Below are positions 40,103 to 51,853 of a stretch of DNA of 64,000 bases, piece by piece; position 1 is the first letter of the stretch, and each line of letters starts with the position of its first letter. The notes beneath the pieces are model-generated. The model was given only the letters and a program-made list of their open reading frames with translations, was not told where the DNA came from and did no database searches. A program made the position numbers and the translations under genes. The DNA is from Ditylenchus dipsaci (lineage: Eukaryota; Nematoda; Chromadorea; Rhabditida; Anguinidae), in assembly GCA_004194705.1 (NCBI GenBank), contig SADC01001275.1, positions 124,001 to 188,000 of the forward strand, in the 5' to 3' direction.

Positions 40103-43100
40103 TTAACTAGTTTTAACAATATTAACAGAATGTACAAAATCTAGTAAGTTGACATGCTTTTGTGTGTCCATAGCATGGGATGACCTCAAATGGTGTTTGA
40201 TGCCTCTTGGCGAGTAGCCTTTGTAGCTGCAAATTATGCACACAAATGACTGGAGTGTAAGCTTTTTTCTGTCCACCACTCTAGATACTTCTTTGCTATC
40301 CTGATGTTCACTCCTCTAAACAACACTAAACTATCTTGATATTTTTGTGATCCAAGTTACCTTCTGAACATTACTTTCTTTACTCTTTTCATCCACCTCA
40401 ATACTGTCTGACGGAACTCTATTTCTGCAGTAGAACTTTCTGTGTGCTCTCAACTGCAATTTAGTCTTGATTTTTAGCTTTTAAATTTGATTACACTTAC
40501 AGTATCCACTGAAATAAATGAGACTCCGCATTCACAAAGGTATCGCTTAGATTGTTGTACAAGTTGTGGTTGGTCAGTTACCTGTAAGATACAACTGCTA
40601 CTTGGCAAAACTGTGATATCCGTGGGTGTTGTTCTGGAGTGTTTGTGAAGAGAAAGATCTAGCGGTACAATGTCTTCTTCAATTGACTCAAATCTATTCC
40701 TCTTTAGCTCTTTATTTAGTGTGATGATAGTAGGGGTACTATGTTGTGTTTTCTCTCTAAATATTACGGGTTTGATTTACAGCCAAATCTCGATCTTTGA
40801 AATCTCGATCTTTAACCAGCGAAAAAATGGTTCAAGAAGTTGATTGTATCGAGGCTATAATGTAAGTCATTTTACTTAATCGGTGGCCTGTTGGTCATAA
40901 GTCAAGTAGTGACCTCCTAGTGACCTCTGCATAGGGACCCTCTGCCATATTTCCCACCTCTCTATAGTAGGCATTAAAATTTCATTTTTTTATTTTTTTG
41001 CTTGTTAACAAAGAAATTTCTTGTAATACATGATTAGTCATAAAAACACTTACATTTTTGCAAAAAGTTGTGTAGTTAGAACCTTGCCCCATGGATTCTT
41101 CCAGGAAATCGATGACAGTAATAAAGATACCTGGGAGCGCTTCCGTTAGAAACACAAAAATTCGATTAGAAAGACAACTCACTCTTTACAAAATTAGCAG
41201 CAAAATGAAATGCAACCGAAAATTTTCTGTCGAGAATTCGAACTAATAATTTTCAGAAAATGTCCGCGTTTTTTGACTAACCCTGTAGGCTTAGCCATAG
41301 TTTCCAGCTTGACCGTCCTCATGATAAAGTGTCAATGTTTTTTCGTTATATCAAGGGTTGATTATATATCGAAGTTCGACTGCAGTGCCCGTGGAATTTT
41401 TTTATGACTAAATCTCAGCCAAAAAACTTACTTTGATGGTTCTAAGTCAGCATTTCGACCATTACTAGTGCATGGTCCTATGTCAAAGTGTAAGGGGCTA
41501 GTCTCTCCGACCACAAGAGTAGAGCAATCAGGGACTACTGCTGTCCTGCTATTAATTTTTTGGTGCTGCACAAAGGCCAGAGGCAAGTAAAAGTCTGGAT
41601 TACTACTGGTGCTGTCAGCAGCAATGGGTACTTGCATGCCTTGAGGCAAGATTAACTGGTTCATATGGACAGCATCTAGCAACAGTGGCTGGTTGAAAAG
41701 AAGCTGGGGGGATGCTTGCTTGTGAATGGCTACTGGAATTATGGTCTGTGGCAATCCGATCAACTTCAATATAGTTAATTATTTCTGCTGCCGTTTTTTA
41801 TACAAGCACTGTACCTGGACCAATTGCTCATCTGGATGGTTGTGAAAAGCAACTGGCAGGATTATTAGAGCACTATTTTCTTGCTGGGGCTGTGATATTG
41901 TTTGTGGTTGGGTGTTGGTGCTTGTGCTGGGCAAGCTGGCTCTTGGCTGATTATCTCCAGTTTTTTCGGCTGATTTTTCCGTCGTGGATTTAAATGGACG
42001 AATAAGCTCTGAAGTGAAAAAGTATTGTAAATAAAATGTAAAAAACAATATTTTTATGGCTAGGATCAGGACTGAAATTAGGACTGTGGCTATTTGAAAT
42101 CCTGGTACTCCAACTTAGGTCAAGTCTGAGCAGAAAAATCATGATTTTTTAAATTTTGCTTTAGTATTTCAATTCCTCAGTAAATTTGAGCTTCTAAGAC
42201 GCATAAAAAAATTACCTGTAAATGTTTTTTTTTTATTAAAAAAAACATCAAAAATTGAAAAAAAAACGTAACTAAATGGCCACTGTATATTTTATTGTCA
42301 GCTAATAGGAAATGGTGCTAGAAAACAGGGTATAGATGGCCAAGTGCAGATAAATTAGGCAAAAGAAACTTTGATCTAAGGGGTGATAAAAAGCAGAGTT
42401 AGCTGGAGGTATGATACATAGATTGTGAAGGTTGATAGGCAGAATTTTGAAATAAATGTGTGAAAATAGCTACCTGAGTTAGACTTTGGACTGATTCTGG
42501 CAGCTACATCTTGCTTGCAGTAAAAGCTTTGGTGGCGCTTGAGGATCTCAGGGTTAGTGAAGCTGACTGGACATTTAGGACACTCGAACTCTATTAAGAT
42601 CTATTTTAACCTAGGTAGGTGAGGCTAAAACTAACTTTTGTTGTTGTCTTGCAAGCTAGCACATCTCTTTTTGTGGTGTACGTCAGTGATGAATATAGCC
42701 TTCAAGTCTTTAGGTCTCTGGACAGCCTTGGTGACCACCACAAACACTTGTTTGTCACCTGCAGAAGTGTTGCAATAGTGGTGATAAGAAATAGGTCTGT
42801 TATCAGCAGTGTTTACCATTGGTAGCTACCACAGAGCAGTTGGCAGTGAAGCCAGAGATAGCTGGAGATATCTGCTTGAGTATATGAACAGCCTCGAAGT
42901 CCAGCAGTCCAAACACATGCTCCACACCATTCAAGTCCTTGATCTAAGGATAGTTTATTTAAAAAAAGTATTCTAAATACCGTTCATCTTCTAATAAGCC
43001 TCTGAGCTAGTAAAAAAACAAATTTTGGGACACATTTCAGAATATTTGCGGACATTTTTCAGCAATTTGCGGACAAAATTAATTACCACCCTATTGAAAA

Positions 43101-44034
43101 TTTAAAGTTTTTTAAATTTTTGTCTTGGCATGAAAGTACGAAAAATGCTTATAAATTTTTATATACTGAAGATTTTTCAAGCTGTGAATTGCATCTTGTA
43201 GATGAGAAGCGGGGCTATCTTTAAGTAGTTATTTGGCTGTGTGTCACGAAAATTCGCTGCTGCAAAATCGCAAAGATCGTAGTATCAACTTTTTTGCACC
43301 CATCAGTGTTTTGAATTATGAATTTCACAAAAAAGTTATTTCATAAAATAAGTTAGAGAGTACGCGTAGTTGGAAAAGGGCTAACAACTTCCGACTTTGA
43401 CATCTGACTTTCTAGGACCATTGTGAGCAAGTCTTTATAGGCAAAAAGCATTTTTGGTATATTTGTAACAGAAGCACTTTTTGAATGTTAGCCGAAAATT
43501 AGGCAACGTGCATTTACATTTTTACAAGTTTGTACGACTTTATTATACAGGATGTTTCAATTTTTTGGAACACTTTGAGAGGCCACAACTTTTTCCTGGC
43601 TCGAACCCAAAATTCTGTAAAGGTCAATAGACTTAGAATTTTGTAAGCATTTTTTGGTATGTTATGTCAATAAAGCGATTTTTGCTTGATTACTCTGTAG
43701 TTTTGATAAACTTTAAAAGCTGTAGTTTTGGTTGTGGTCTATAGACAGCCTTTGGATAAGAAAGTCCCAAACCACATGAGAACCAAGCAAAAATCGATTT
43801 TTCAGCCTTATATACCAAAAAAATTCTTATGAAATTCTAAGCTGATTGGAGTTTACAGAATTTCAGAAGTTTTTCAAAAATATTAAGAGGGGCTCAATTA
43901 ACACAATCAATTATGAACCGACCTTGAATTTGAGCTCATCAGCTACCTTGACATCGTCATCTTGATTGATCATTAATCTGGTGACAGAGTAAGGGCCTAG
44001 CACAGTGCCTGCTGCAATACCGCCTTCTGATGTA
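40103..44034 (-). CDS. FOG / U-shaped (ZFPM) family zinc-finger cofactor, 5' end missing
   Basis: FOG proteins bind the N-finger of GATA factors and repress or co-activate through partners such as CtBP. Minus-strand exons, 5' to 3': 44034-43923, 42943-42817, 42590-42474, 42008-41815, 41763-41432, 40738-40501, 40453-40361, 40249-40103; all phases agree. Exons 1-2 encode a PR-like region (AAGTVLGPYSVTRLM, GVEHVFGLLDFEAVH). Next is a C2HC finger (CPKCPVSFTNPEILKRHQSFYC), a Ser/Gln-rich linker, the CtBP-type motif PLDLS (EDIVPLDLSLHK), a second C2HC finger (CECGVSFISVDT/LRAHRKFYC), and a final finger CIICSYKGYSPRGIKHHLRSSH of the FOG RGM-like type. Its stop is the TAA at 40103-40105. Only about 450 residues are seen; FOG proteins usually have more fingers. 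The exon carrying the start was not found upstream of 44,034; the first codon there is split. Confidence 0.8.
43555..43905. mobile_element. inverted-repeat element in FOG-like gene intron
   Basis: Left phrases ttctgtaaaggtcaatagac, ttagaattttgtaagc and ttttttggtat face inverse counterparts near 43,805-43,870 (ataccaaaaaaattctta, gaaattctaagctgattgg, agtttacagaat). The arms are imperfect and there is no coding sequence. Confidence 0.5.
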
Positions 44035-46090
44035 CTACAATTGAATATGTTTGAGTCAAGATCAGCTTTGTGCATGATCACTTTAATCAATTAGTTAGGC
44101 TGCAGAGATGTACAAGAGAAGGTAGAAATCACCTAAGTGATAATTTTATGGTAATGATAAGTGTGGATTGTGCTAGTAGTAGTTATCAGCAGTAGTAGTA
44201 GGTGATAGGAATAGTGGTGATTGCTCTAGAAGTGTTGTGTAGCAGGGCCAATGCTCGGCTGATGCTGATGATAAATAGCACACACCTAATACTAGCGATA
44301 AAATAGTAGTAATGGTGATGATGATGCAAACACACGAGTACTACTGATAGCAGTATCCTTATCTACAAAACAATAACAGATATTTTAAGCAGTTGCGTTT
44401 GCTGCTAATGTACCGTATTCACGTCATCAATTAAACTTTCTAAAAGTAAAAATGTCACTTCTTCTTCATGAATCGGAATCCGCTGAGATCAGATTAAAAT
44501 AATTTTTATGAGCTGAGATATAGCTATTCTGAGCAAATTAGCCAGGAATTTTTCAACCACTTACTTCCTTTAGTGGATATCTCAGCTCAGAAAAATTATT
44601 TTGATCTGATCTCAACAGATTCGGATTTAGGAAGAGATTTTGGTATGAGGAAAACTTTCCGGAAATATTCGCCTTGAAATTGACGATTTCTGAATTAAAA
44701 TTTGCAAAGAAAAATTCATGAAGAATAGCTAATCGATATTTCAACTAAATTATTTTTCGACATGACAGCCGAATCTCAAAAATATCAGTCTTAACTTCAA
44801 TTCACATTAGGTGTGAAAAACTTGTTCCCTTTCATTTTCGAAGTTTTAGACTTTAATGTATTATTTATGTTTGAGCACAGGATTCCCAAGTCAAAATCCT
44901 CCAAAATCAGCACTTGGGTTGAAAATAAGTGAAACCGCTACCTTACCTAGAGTGCTGATTTGCTAATTAAAAGATGCCTTACACGGGCATGCCTTGTCAG
45001 TGAAAACATAGGACAGGATTAAACGTGCCTACTTCTTGCCGAAAGGTGCCTTCTTGTTTTAAAATCGTTTTATTGCATTTAAATACAAAGTCAAAAAATT
45101 AGAGGTTGATTTATTAGAGAGAATATGGTATGCCCTGCTAAAAAGTCAGAGCTCACTAACTTCAACTTCACATATTTCTCTATTTTTTAAATTTATTTTT
45201 GGGGTAGTCATTGATAAAAATTCTAGGTAGAGTAATGTTAAAAAATTATTGACAACAATAAAAAATTAGTTAAATTGAGTTTTAGAAAAAAATTCAAATC
45301 ACGCACTAAAGTTGAAGCCAAGTAGTGGCTTTCAAAAAAAGCAAAATATTGCGGCCTTTTTTTGTGTCCAATGCTTTTTCTTTTGCCCCTTCCTTATCTG
45401 ATTTTAGTTTGGAAATGAAGAAAAAGCAGTAGAAGAAAAGAGGATAAAATCTAATGGACACACATCTTGGTTGCCCACAAGTAATTGTTTATTCCAAATA
45501 GTTCAACTCAAACTCTTTTTTCCGAAACTATAAGAAAAAAGAAAGTGTCAACCCATATTTCACAATTGAAATATGGAGTCAGAGTCAGAAATAGTAATAG
45601 CAATTATTGCGGCTGTGCGCAGCCGATAGCACACTAGCAGATCAAATGCGGAGATAAGCAATATTATTAGTTAAAATTGGAAAAATATTTTGTTGAAAAA
45701 AATACAGATAAATATATTTCCAAATAATACAAAAGTTGTAATAAATTAGCAAATCAGAAAAAAACTCTTATATATTTCGTATTTCCTCTAATCAAGCCCC
45801 TCTCTGTAATAAAGCATCGCGCCCCTCGTTTTATAGTTAGGATTTTACAGTTAGGGTCATTTTTAATTTACGACTTCAAGATTTTTTGACATCCGAAAAA
45901 AAAGCTCCAATGCTCTACTAGAGGAAATACGGCGTATAGTTTGGTGATAATTTTGGTAAATGGACTTTTATACACTCTTATTTTGACCACAGACAATACT
46001 TTTTATTGTCCCAAATATCTTTTTTCTGGCCCAAAAATACTTTTCTCAACTCTAATCTACTTTAGGCGTCCATAGTCGCTTTAGGCGTCC
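44035..46090. other. gene-free stretch upstream of the FOG-like gene
   Basis: Likely contains the missing first exon(s) of the FOG-like gene, which I could not identify. Holds interspersed GTAGTAG / GATGATG triplets (44,165-44,345), an inverted repeat around cagctcag-aaaaattatttt / ttaatctgatctcagc (44,455-44,650), and partial CGTATTTCCTCTAAT ends near 45,775 and 45,921. Confidence 0.45.
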
Positions 46091-46094
46091 AAAA

Positions 46095-46365
46095 ATGGGG
46101 CGTCTAAGAAAAAATAAATAAAACGTCCAATAAAAATTTAGGCGTACATATGAAAAAGTATGTCATTGATATATATTTTAATTTCAGTTTAAATAATAAC
46201 GAAGGGACCGCAAAAAGGTATTCTACCTTGTCTTGGTCACTGAAATGGGCGAAAAAGTCACTGGAGCTGGGCGCCCCTTCGGGGCGCAGGGGGCTTGGGG
46301 GCTTGGAGTTGAGATGCGCACACCCACATACCTTAGACACAAATCACTCGAAAGTGACTCTGGAT
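46095..46365. mobile_element. partial copy of the GC-rich palindromic-core family
   Basis: Contains the ggcgccccttcggggcgcag loop and the ggtatgtgggtgtgcgc arm in inverse, with the trailing acaaatcactcgaaagtgac phrase found in the other copies. One side only. Confidence 0.5.
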
Positions 46366-46507
46366 GCAAAAAATTAGCGTACATTTTCAATTAGCGGGTA
46401 TTTTGAAGAAATTATCGGGCAAAATTAAATACCATCGCCCGTTTTTTTACTCCAAAATTATTTTTTGAATCAAATTTATCATGTACTAACATGAATGATC
46501 AAAAATA

Positions 46508-46578
46508 ACAGAGCAGACAGGGGAATCGAACCCGAGACCAATAATCACCAAACCACGCTACTATACCACTGAGCCCGT
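46508..46578 (-). pseudogene. tRNA-like pseudogene or tRNA-derived repeat
   Basis: On the minus strand an A box TGGTATAGTAG and a B box GGTTCGATTCC both match the Pol III consensus and are spaced as in a tRNA. The acceptor and T stems do not pair properly, so a functional tRNA is unlikely. The region could still be transcribed by Pol III. Confidence 0.4.
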
Positions 46579-46826
46579 AAAAATTGAAGTGCACCCCCCC
46601 CCCTCTCTAAAGAGTATTTTTCTCTAAGCGTCTTATTTTGGGTTCCCTTGATTTTTTTCAAGTTTTCTTTTTTGCAAGTTTCATATGCTGTCCACTGAGC
46701 CACCTAGCCACTTAAATAGAGTTGTGTTTTTCATTTCCATATATCAACAATTCAAAAGCATTTTTGGAGTAAAAAAGTGTCCTGCGCGCATTTGAATTCG
46801 CCAAATTCTCATTGTCATCAACAAGT

Positions 46827-47325
46827 ACCGTATTTACTCTAATTTTAACCCCCCCCCAAGCAGGAGGGTTGAAAAATTTAAGCCCCCCCTCTGATTTTAG
46901 CCCCGCTCCCCTTTTCATTTAAATACTTTTTAAAACTTCGAGGAACATTCTCGAGGTCTTCCTAGCGTACGCTGGTCTACCATTGCTGAGCTTAAGCCTA
47001 AATTCAAACATTTCTCATATTTAGGGAGAAAATCAGCTTGGGGTACCGAAGCAATTTTTTTTTACCATTTTATAGCAAAAATGGTCGAAAATTTTAAAAA
47101 TCAATAAGCACTGAATAAAATGGCACTTCTTGACAAAAAATGACCAAATTGTACTTTTATTTGGCCAAGTGTACTTTTTTCAAAATTTTGAGTTACGTGC
47201 CCTGGGTTGAATAATTTAAGCCCCCCCCTCTAATTGTAGCCCCCCTCTAATTTAAGCCCCCCCCCCCCAAAGAGGGGGGTTGAAAAATTGCAACCCCGGG
47301 ACTTAAATTAGAGTAAATACGGTAT
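46827..47325. mobile_element. element with ACCGTATTTACTCTAATTTTAA ends
   Basis: The left end taccgtatttactctaattt and right end aaattagagtaaatacggta are inverted. Each is followed inward by poly-C and AATTTTAGCCCCCC-like tandem units. Its right end nearly touches the hairpin element at 47,332. Confidence 0.7.
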
Positions 47326-47331
47326 GGTCCT

Positions 47332-47529
47332 TTAAAGGAACATGGTTTTTGCGCGCAGTGGCATGTGCAAAATTTGAATTGGCGGGGGACACTTTTCTTT
47401 CGTCTATCAGTGTACTCTTTGGAGTCATTCAAAACGACTCGAAAGAGTACACTGATAGATGAAAGAGAAGTGTCCCCGCCAATTCAAATTTTGCACATGC
47501 CACTGCGCGCAAAAACCATGGTTCTTTAA
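47332..47529. mobile_element. CCATGG hairpin transposon at TTAA
   Basis: Intact copy: TTAA|AGGAACATGG...CCATGGTTC|TTTAA with about 95-base arms (GCGCGCAGTGGCATGTGCAA inside) and an ACTCTTTSGAGT centre. The ORFs inside are translations of the arms. Confidence 0.8.
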
Positions 47530-47639
47530 TAGAATGCAATCTCGTGCTATGGTCATTTACAGGTTTTTTATTTGCTTTTTAACAATGTGACTCCTAGGGC
47601 ACAAACAATATGACTTCTACCTTAGTTAGATGTTGCCAG

Positions 47640-49377
47640 ATATGATACATATCACTAGCCGGTGCGGCACCGGTTCAGCACCGACATTTAAAATTATGGC
47701 ACCGGGCACCGCACCGGTACCATTTACAGCACTGGTATCAACCCAGGTAAGTATTAAGTATACAGGTTATATGTTTAATCCAATGACTGCATCCCCTCGA
47801 TTTATAATTATGTTCTTGGCGTTGTATTTTTGAAGACTTTTAAAGCAGGTTACTGCTCATTTTGTAGGCAGTGAAATGAGTTTTAAAATAGGATGTAACT
47901 TGCTTGACAGTAGTCTTTTAGAAGCTAGTCAAAAAGTCAATTGCAAGGAAAAGGTTTTCAAATTAGGGAAAGCTATGTGTCAAAATTTCGATTTTGTTTC
48001 GGTTTTTTCAGTTTCGACTCATCACTGGCGTAGAGCTTTCGGACAAAGACGTAGCCGGTAAAAATTTGCAAGGAGAAGAGTTAAGGTCACTTAAAAAAAT
48101 AAAACATTGAAGTACAAAAGGCAAAACCAAATTTTGCGCCAGAAAAGGATTATTGTCCCTTAAAATCAGCCGCATTTAGAGTGTTAAAAAGGCATACCCG
48201 TGCGTTACACGGAAAAAGTTGGAGACCAGCAGTTTTTTTTCTCAATAAAAATTTACATGCGTTTTCATCTAGGGTTTTTTAAAGTTTTCTGTCCAGTTTT
48301 TAAAAATTTTTATAATGTCATCAATATCACATTGACGCTAAACGAATTAAAAATAGAACGGTTTGTTGGTCCTCGCCTTAATTTTTTGAAACGTAAGGGC
48401 ATGAACCATTTACTGAAAAAGACTAGATTTTAGATAAATTAAAAGTCATAGCAGGGAGCGGGTGGGTTACTTTTATATTACAGGAAATTTATTTTTTATT
48501 TTTTATGCATTTGTATTTGTATTATTTTAATTGAAGATAATCCCTTGTTGCATTGATCAACTCCAAATGTTGCTATGTATTGTTGACCAGTAGTGCGTCC
48601 CCCACCCCTTGCCCTTGTTCTAGTTGGCATCCATCCAATATATTTGAATAATGAGTTTTTGAATAATTTTATGCCGGCAAAAGTGCTGGCTGGGTGGGCC
48701 TTCCTATCTTTTCTTCTCTCAATATATATTATTATTATTGATCTGATACTTGCACATCAGAATGTTTTACCTTTTTTATCCTTTTTAATACTAATTTTGA
48801 TGCTAATCAGCTTTTCATAGACTTCTATGACTTTTTCCCAGATTCCTTAAAAATCAAAGCAGCTACCGTATGGTCTCTAATAAGAGTGCCAATTTACGCC
48901 ATTCAAACCATAAGTGTTTCGCCGAAGTGTGGAATAGACCAGACTCGTCCACGGGCATAAATTTTAGGTATCTTTCGGGACAGACCACGAAATTAGGGTT
49001 GTCTGAGTTGTTTCCAAAATAAAACATAGAATTTCACAATGAGATTTTGACCTAGAATTAGCGGGGAAGTTTTCATACAAAAAAGTTCATGACGAGAGCA
49101 GCGAAATTCGGTCAAAATATTCTATGTTTTTTTATTTTAATTTTCTCGAGGATCAAACAGTTCTCCGATGTATTTTTCTCAAACATATTTTTATAAAAAA
49201 TATAAAGATATTATTTCAAACCCACATTTTACCCCGTCCTATTGACCTACTTCACAAAGTTATGAAAATGCCCAAATTACATATTACAGTAAAAAAATGA
49301 AAATGAGAGTTTCGGATCACTTGAAATTTATAAAAATTAGTTTTGCTGCAAAAAATATGATGTTTTAGGCAGCAGAT
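47640..49377. other. gene-free stretch before LIN-28
   Basis: At 47,645-47,745 there is a CACCGG-rich fragment ending tttacagcactgg, related to the hAT-like element at 1308. A lone CATACCCGTGCGTTA end, like the one at 55,885, lies near 48,192. The longer ORFs (47,876; 48,200; 48,593) lack splice context and recognisable motifs. Confidence 0.45.
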
Positions 49378-50538
49378 ATGAATATAAGGGAGGAGCGGAC
49401 TGGCGATTCAGGTGGATTAGCAGCACCATTAGCAGCTACCCATCAGGCACAAGGCCGCCATAGAGGTGGTAGACGTCCTAGAGGCAATAATAGTGGCAAT
49501 GCTGAGGCTAGTAGTGGAGAGTGTAAGGCAGACCAGATGGGTGAAAATCCTAAAGCTCCGGTAAAAGTGCCTACTCCAGAAGACTTTAAACGGTATGAGG
49601 GTTATGCTGGTCAAAAGTGGACTGGAGTTTGCAAGGTGATTAGTAGTCGATGATTCTTGACTTTAAATTTGTTATTGAGATACTTTTAGTGGTTCAATGT
49701 GTCCAAAGGGTTTGGCTTTGTATTGCCTGACCATGAACAAGCCAAAGAACACGAGGATGATGTGTTTCTACATCAAGTATTATTTGCTCTAGCTTTTCTG
49801 TCTAAACTGATGCAATACTTTTAGTCTGCTCTTCAAATGCCTGGATTTCGCAGCCTGGGGGAAGGCGAAGCCATACAGGTACAGCTTAATAATATTTCCT
49901 TGATATGTAGCAACATAAACAAAAACGACTTAATTACACTCTACCCCACCCACTAAATTTTACCCTACATCAGGCAATCGATTTGCTTGTTTATTTCAAA
50001 ATTTAGATATCTAAATAATTTCCTATTTTTTCAGTTTACTGTCAAAATAGGAAAACGTGGTCTTGAAGCAGATGAAGTGACTGGAATTGATGGTGCTGAC
50101 ATACAGGGCCACACATTCGACCAGTGGGCAGAAAGAAGGACACTAAAATTAGGTAAACTAATTGTTTTATGTATCAATACTCCTACCTAACTTTGAAATT
50201 AATTTCATGTGCTACAACTGCGGCAAACTCAGCAATCACAAGTTGGTTTTACCTACTTTAAATTACCCAAACTGTTGCTGTATGTTTTGCGTAATTACAG
50301 AGCATCCAAATGCCGTGAACCAGCTGGGAGTTCCACACAGAAAGTGTGCTACCACTGCCAGTCCGCAGACCATCTTCTGAGCGAGTGCCCCACTTATGTG
50401 CGCTCTACTGCTGCTGCCAAAAACTCTGGGGTTAAACCAACAGAAGATAACCTCAAATCCGCTTCAGTCAAAGCTGATACTGACAATTTGCCTCTATCAA
50501 AACTCTCTATCTCAAAAGAAACCCAAGCTCAAAAATAA
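49378..50538 (+). CDS. lin-28: LIN-28 RNA-binding protein
   Basis: LIN-28 binds let-7 precursors and mRNAs through a cold-shock domain and two CCHC zinc knuckles and controls developmental timing. Exons: 49378-49635, 49690-49776, 49825-49878, 50035-50152, 50208-50241, 50301-50538; 789 bases, 262 residues. The N-terminus is a GRHRGGRRPRG-type basic stretch. The cold-shock domain has CKWFNVSKGFGFVLPD, DDVFLHQ, ALQMPGFRSLGEGEAIQ and FTVKIGKRGLEA. The knuckles are CYNCGKLSNHKASKC and CYHCQSADHLLSEC, followed by a Ser/Lys-rich tail. The acceptor before exon 5 reads atttca|TGTGC with no AG; a missing G at 50,207/50,208 would give a normal tttcag, and the phase fits exactly. The ATG follows a ttttag acceptor-like site 11 bases upstream, so a 5' UTR intron or trans-splicing is possible. 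Confidence 0.94.
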
Positions 50539-50931
50539 TGTATTTATTAGATTTTTAAAATTTATTCTTTCATTATCGAAAAGAATATCTAGGCTAGGTT
50601 TTTAGTTGAATGTTTAGCTATGAAAACCTAGCCCTTTTTTACAGGGTCGAAACATTTTCATCTGAACTTTTAGTACTAGAGTAGAGTCTCCGCAAGCGAA
50701 TACCTCCTCGAGTTAATTCTCCCGATGGAATGACACTGTTTTTAACCCTGCTTTTAAAGAGTTCTGCCGAATTAGTTTGGCCAGTCAACTTTTGAAATTG
50801 TGATTTTTCTGTTAGCCTTAAAGAAAAAGTTTTTGAAACCTTTTAGAAACGTCTAGCAAAATCAAACACTTTGTGGCTTTCAGGACAAAGCAGACCAATC
50901 AGATTTGTGTTAGGTGTCGGTTTATTGAGAC

Positions 50932-51317
50932 CAGGCCTGTGCACGGGCCGAAAACGGGCCGAAGCGGGCCCTGGATTTTCTCTGACTTTTTTCAAACTTT
51001 TTAGAAAAAAGTTTATACCATCTGATAGCTAAGATTTCAGGCTACAAAATGCTCTTTTCCGGGCCGGGTTTGAAATTTTTTTGACCAACGGGCCGGCTTT
51101 TTGCTCGAAAAACCACGTTTTTTGAAAAAAGGTGTTTTTTTGACAAAAAAGCCGGCCCGTTGGTCAAAAAAAATTTCAAACCCCGGCCCGGAAAAGAGCA
51201 TTTTGTAGCCTGAAATCTTAGCTATCAGATGGTATGAACTTTTTTACAAAAAGTCTGAAAAAAGTCAGAGAAAATCCAGGGCCGCTTCGGCCCGTTTTCG
51301 GCCCGTGCACAGGCCTG
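50932..51317. mobile_element. foldback hAT-like element with ATTGAGAC duplication
   Basis: The two halves are inverted copies of about 170 bases starting CAGGCCTGTGCACGGGCCGA. The flanks are ATTGAGAC at 50924-50931 and 51318-51325, a perfect 8-bp duplication. CAG-type ends and duplication size suggest hAT. No coding sequence; the full-length palindrome would form a strong hairpin in RNA. Confidence 0.85.
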
Positions 51318-51655
51318 ATTGAGACTCGACTGCAGTAAGAAAGAGCTTCTAAAAATGACTTGGTCCCGGGGAAGTCCTTCGACATCTTATTTATAAAAAA
51401 AGAACCAGAGGGACGAACGCCTGTTGTGGAATCTGATTCTTTAATAGTGCCAAAATATTAATTTTTTAAAGATCGTGTGACACTCTTATGTAATAGTACT
51501 TATAGTGGCCTAGATGTCTCTTTTTTAAATTTACAACTTTTAATGACCTCTAACATTACCTCAACTTTTTAGCGATTTCTCAGGGAATTTTTTTTCTGTA
51601 TTCAGGTTGTATTTTTATATTTATCTATCAATTACCTCATTCTTTTACTGCATGT

Positions 51656-51853
51656 TATTAGGACCATGGTTTTTGCGTGCAGCGGCATGTGCAAAATTTG
51701 AATTGGCAGGGGACACTTCTCTTTCGTTTATCATTGTACTCTTTCGAGTCGTTTTGAATGACTCGAAAGAGTACACTGAGAGACGAAAGAGAAGTGTCCT
51801 CCGCCAATTCAAATTTTGCACATGCCGCTGCGCGTAAATACCATGGTCCTTGA
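51656..51853. mobile_element. CCATGG hairpin transposon
   Basis: Third well-preserved copy of the GGACCATGG...GCATGTGCAAAATTTG hairpin family, with arms of about 90 bases around GACTCGAAAGAGTAC. The left border is TTAGGACC and the right GGTCCTTGAA, so TTAA is mutated here. Confidence 0.75.

Noticed and set aside
40982..41182. Extra FOG-like exon (CLSNRIFVFLTEALPGIF...)
   Set aside because: The exons at 41,432 and 40,738 already join in phase (AA|T); this frame lacks matching splice sites and any zinc-finger motif.
46508..46578. Functional tRNA gene on the minus strand
   Set aside because: A and B boxes are good, but acceptor and T stems do not pair; kept only as a tRNA-like pseudogene.
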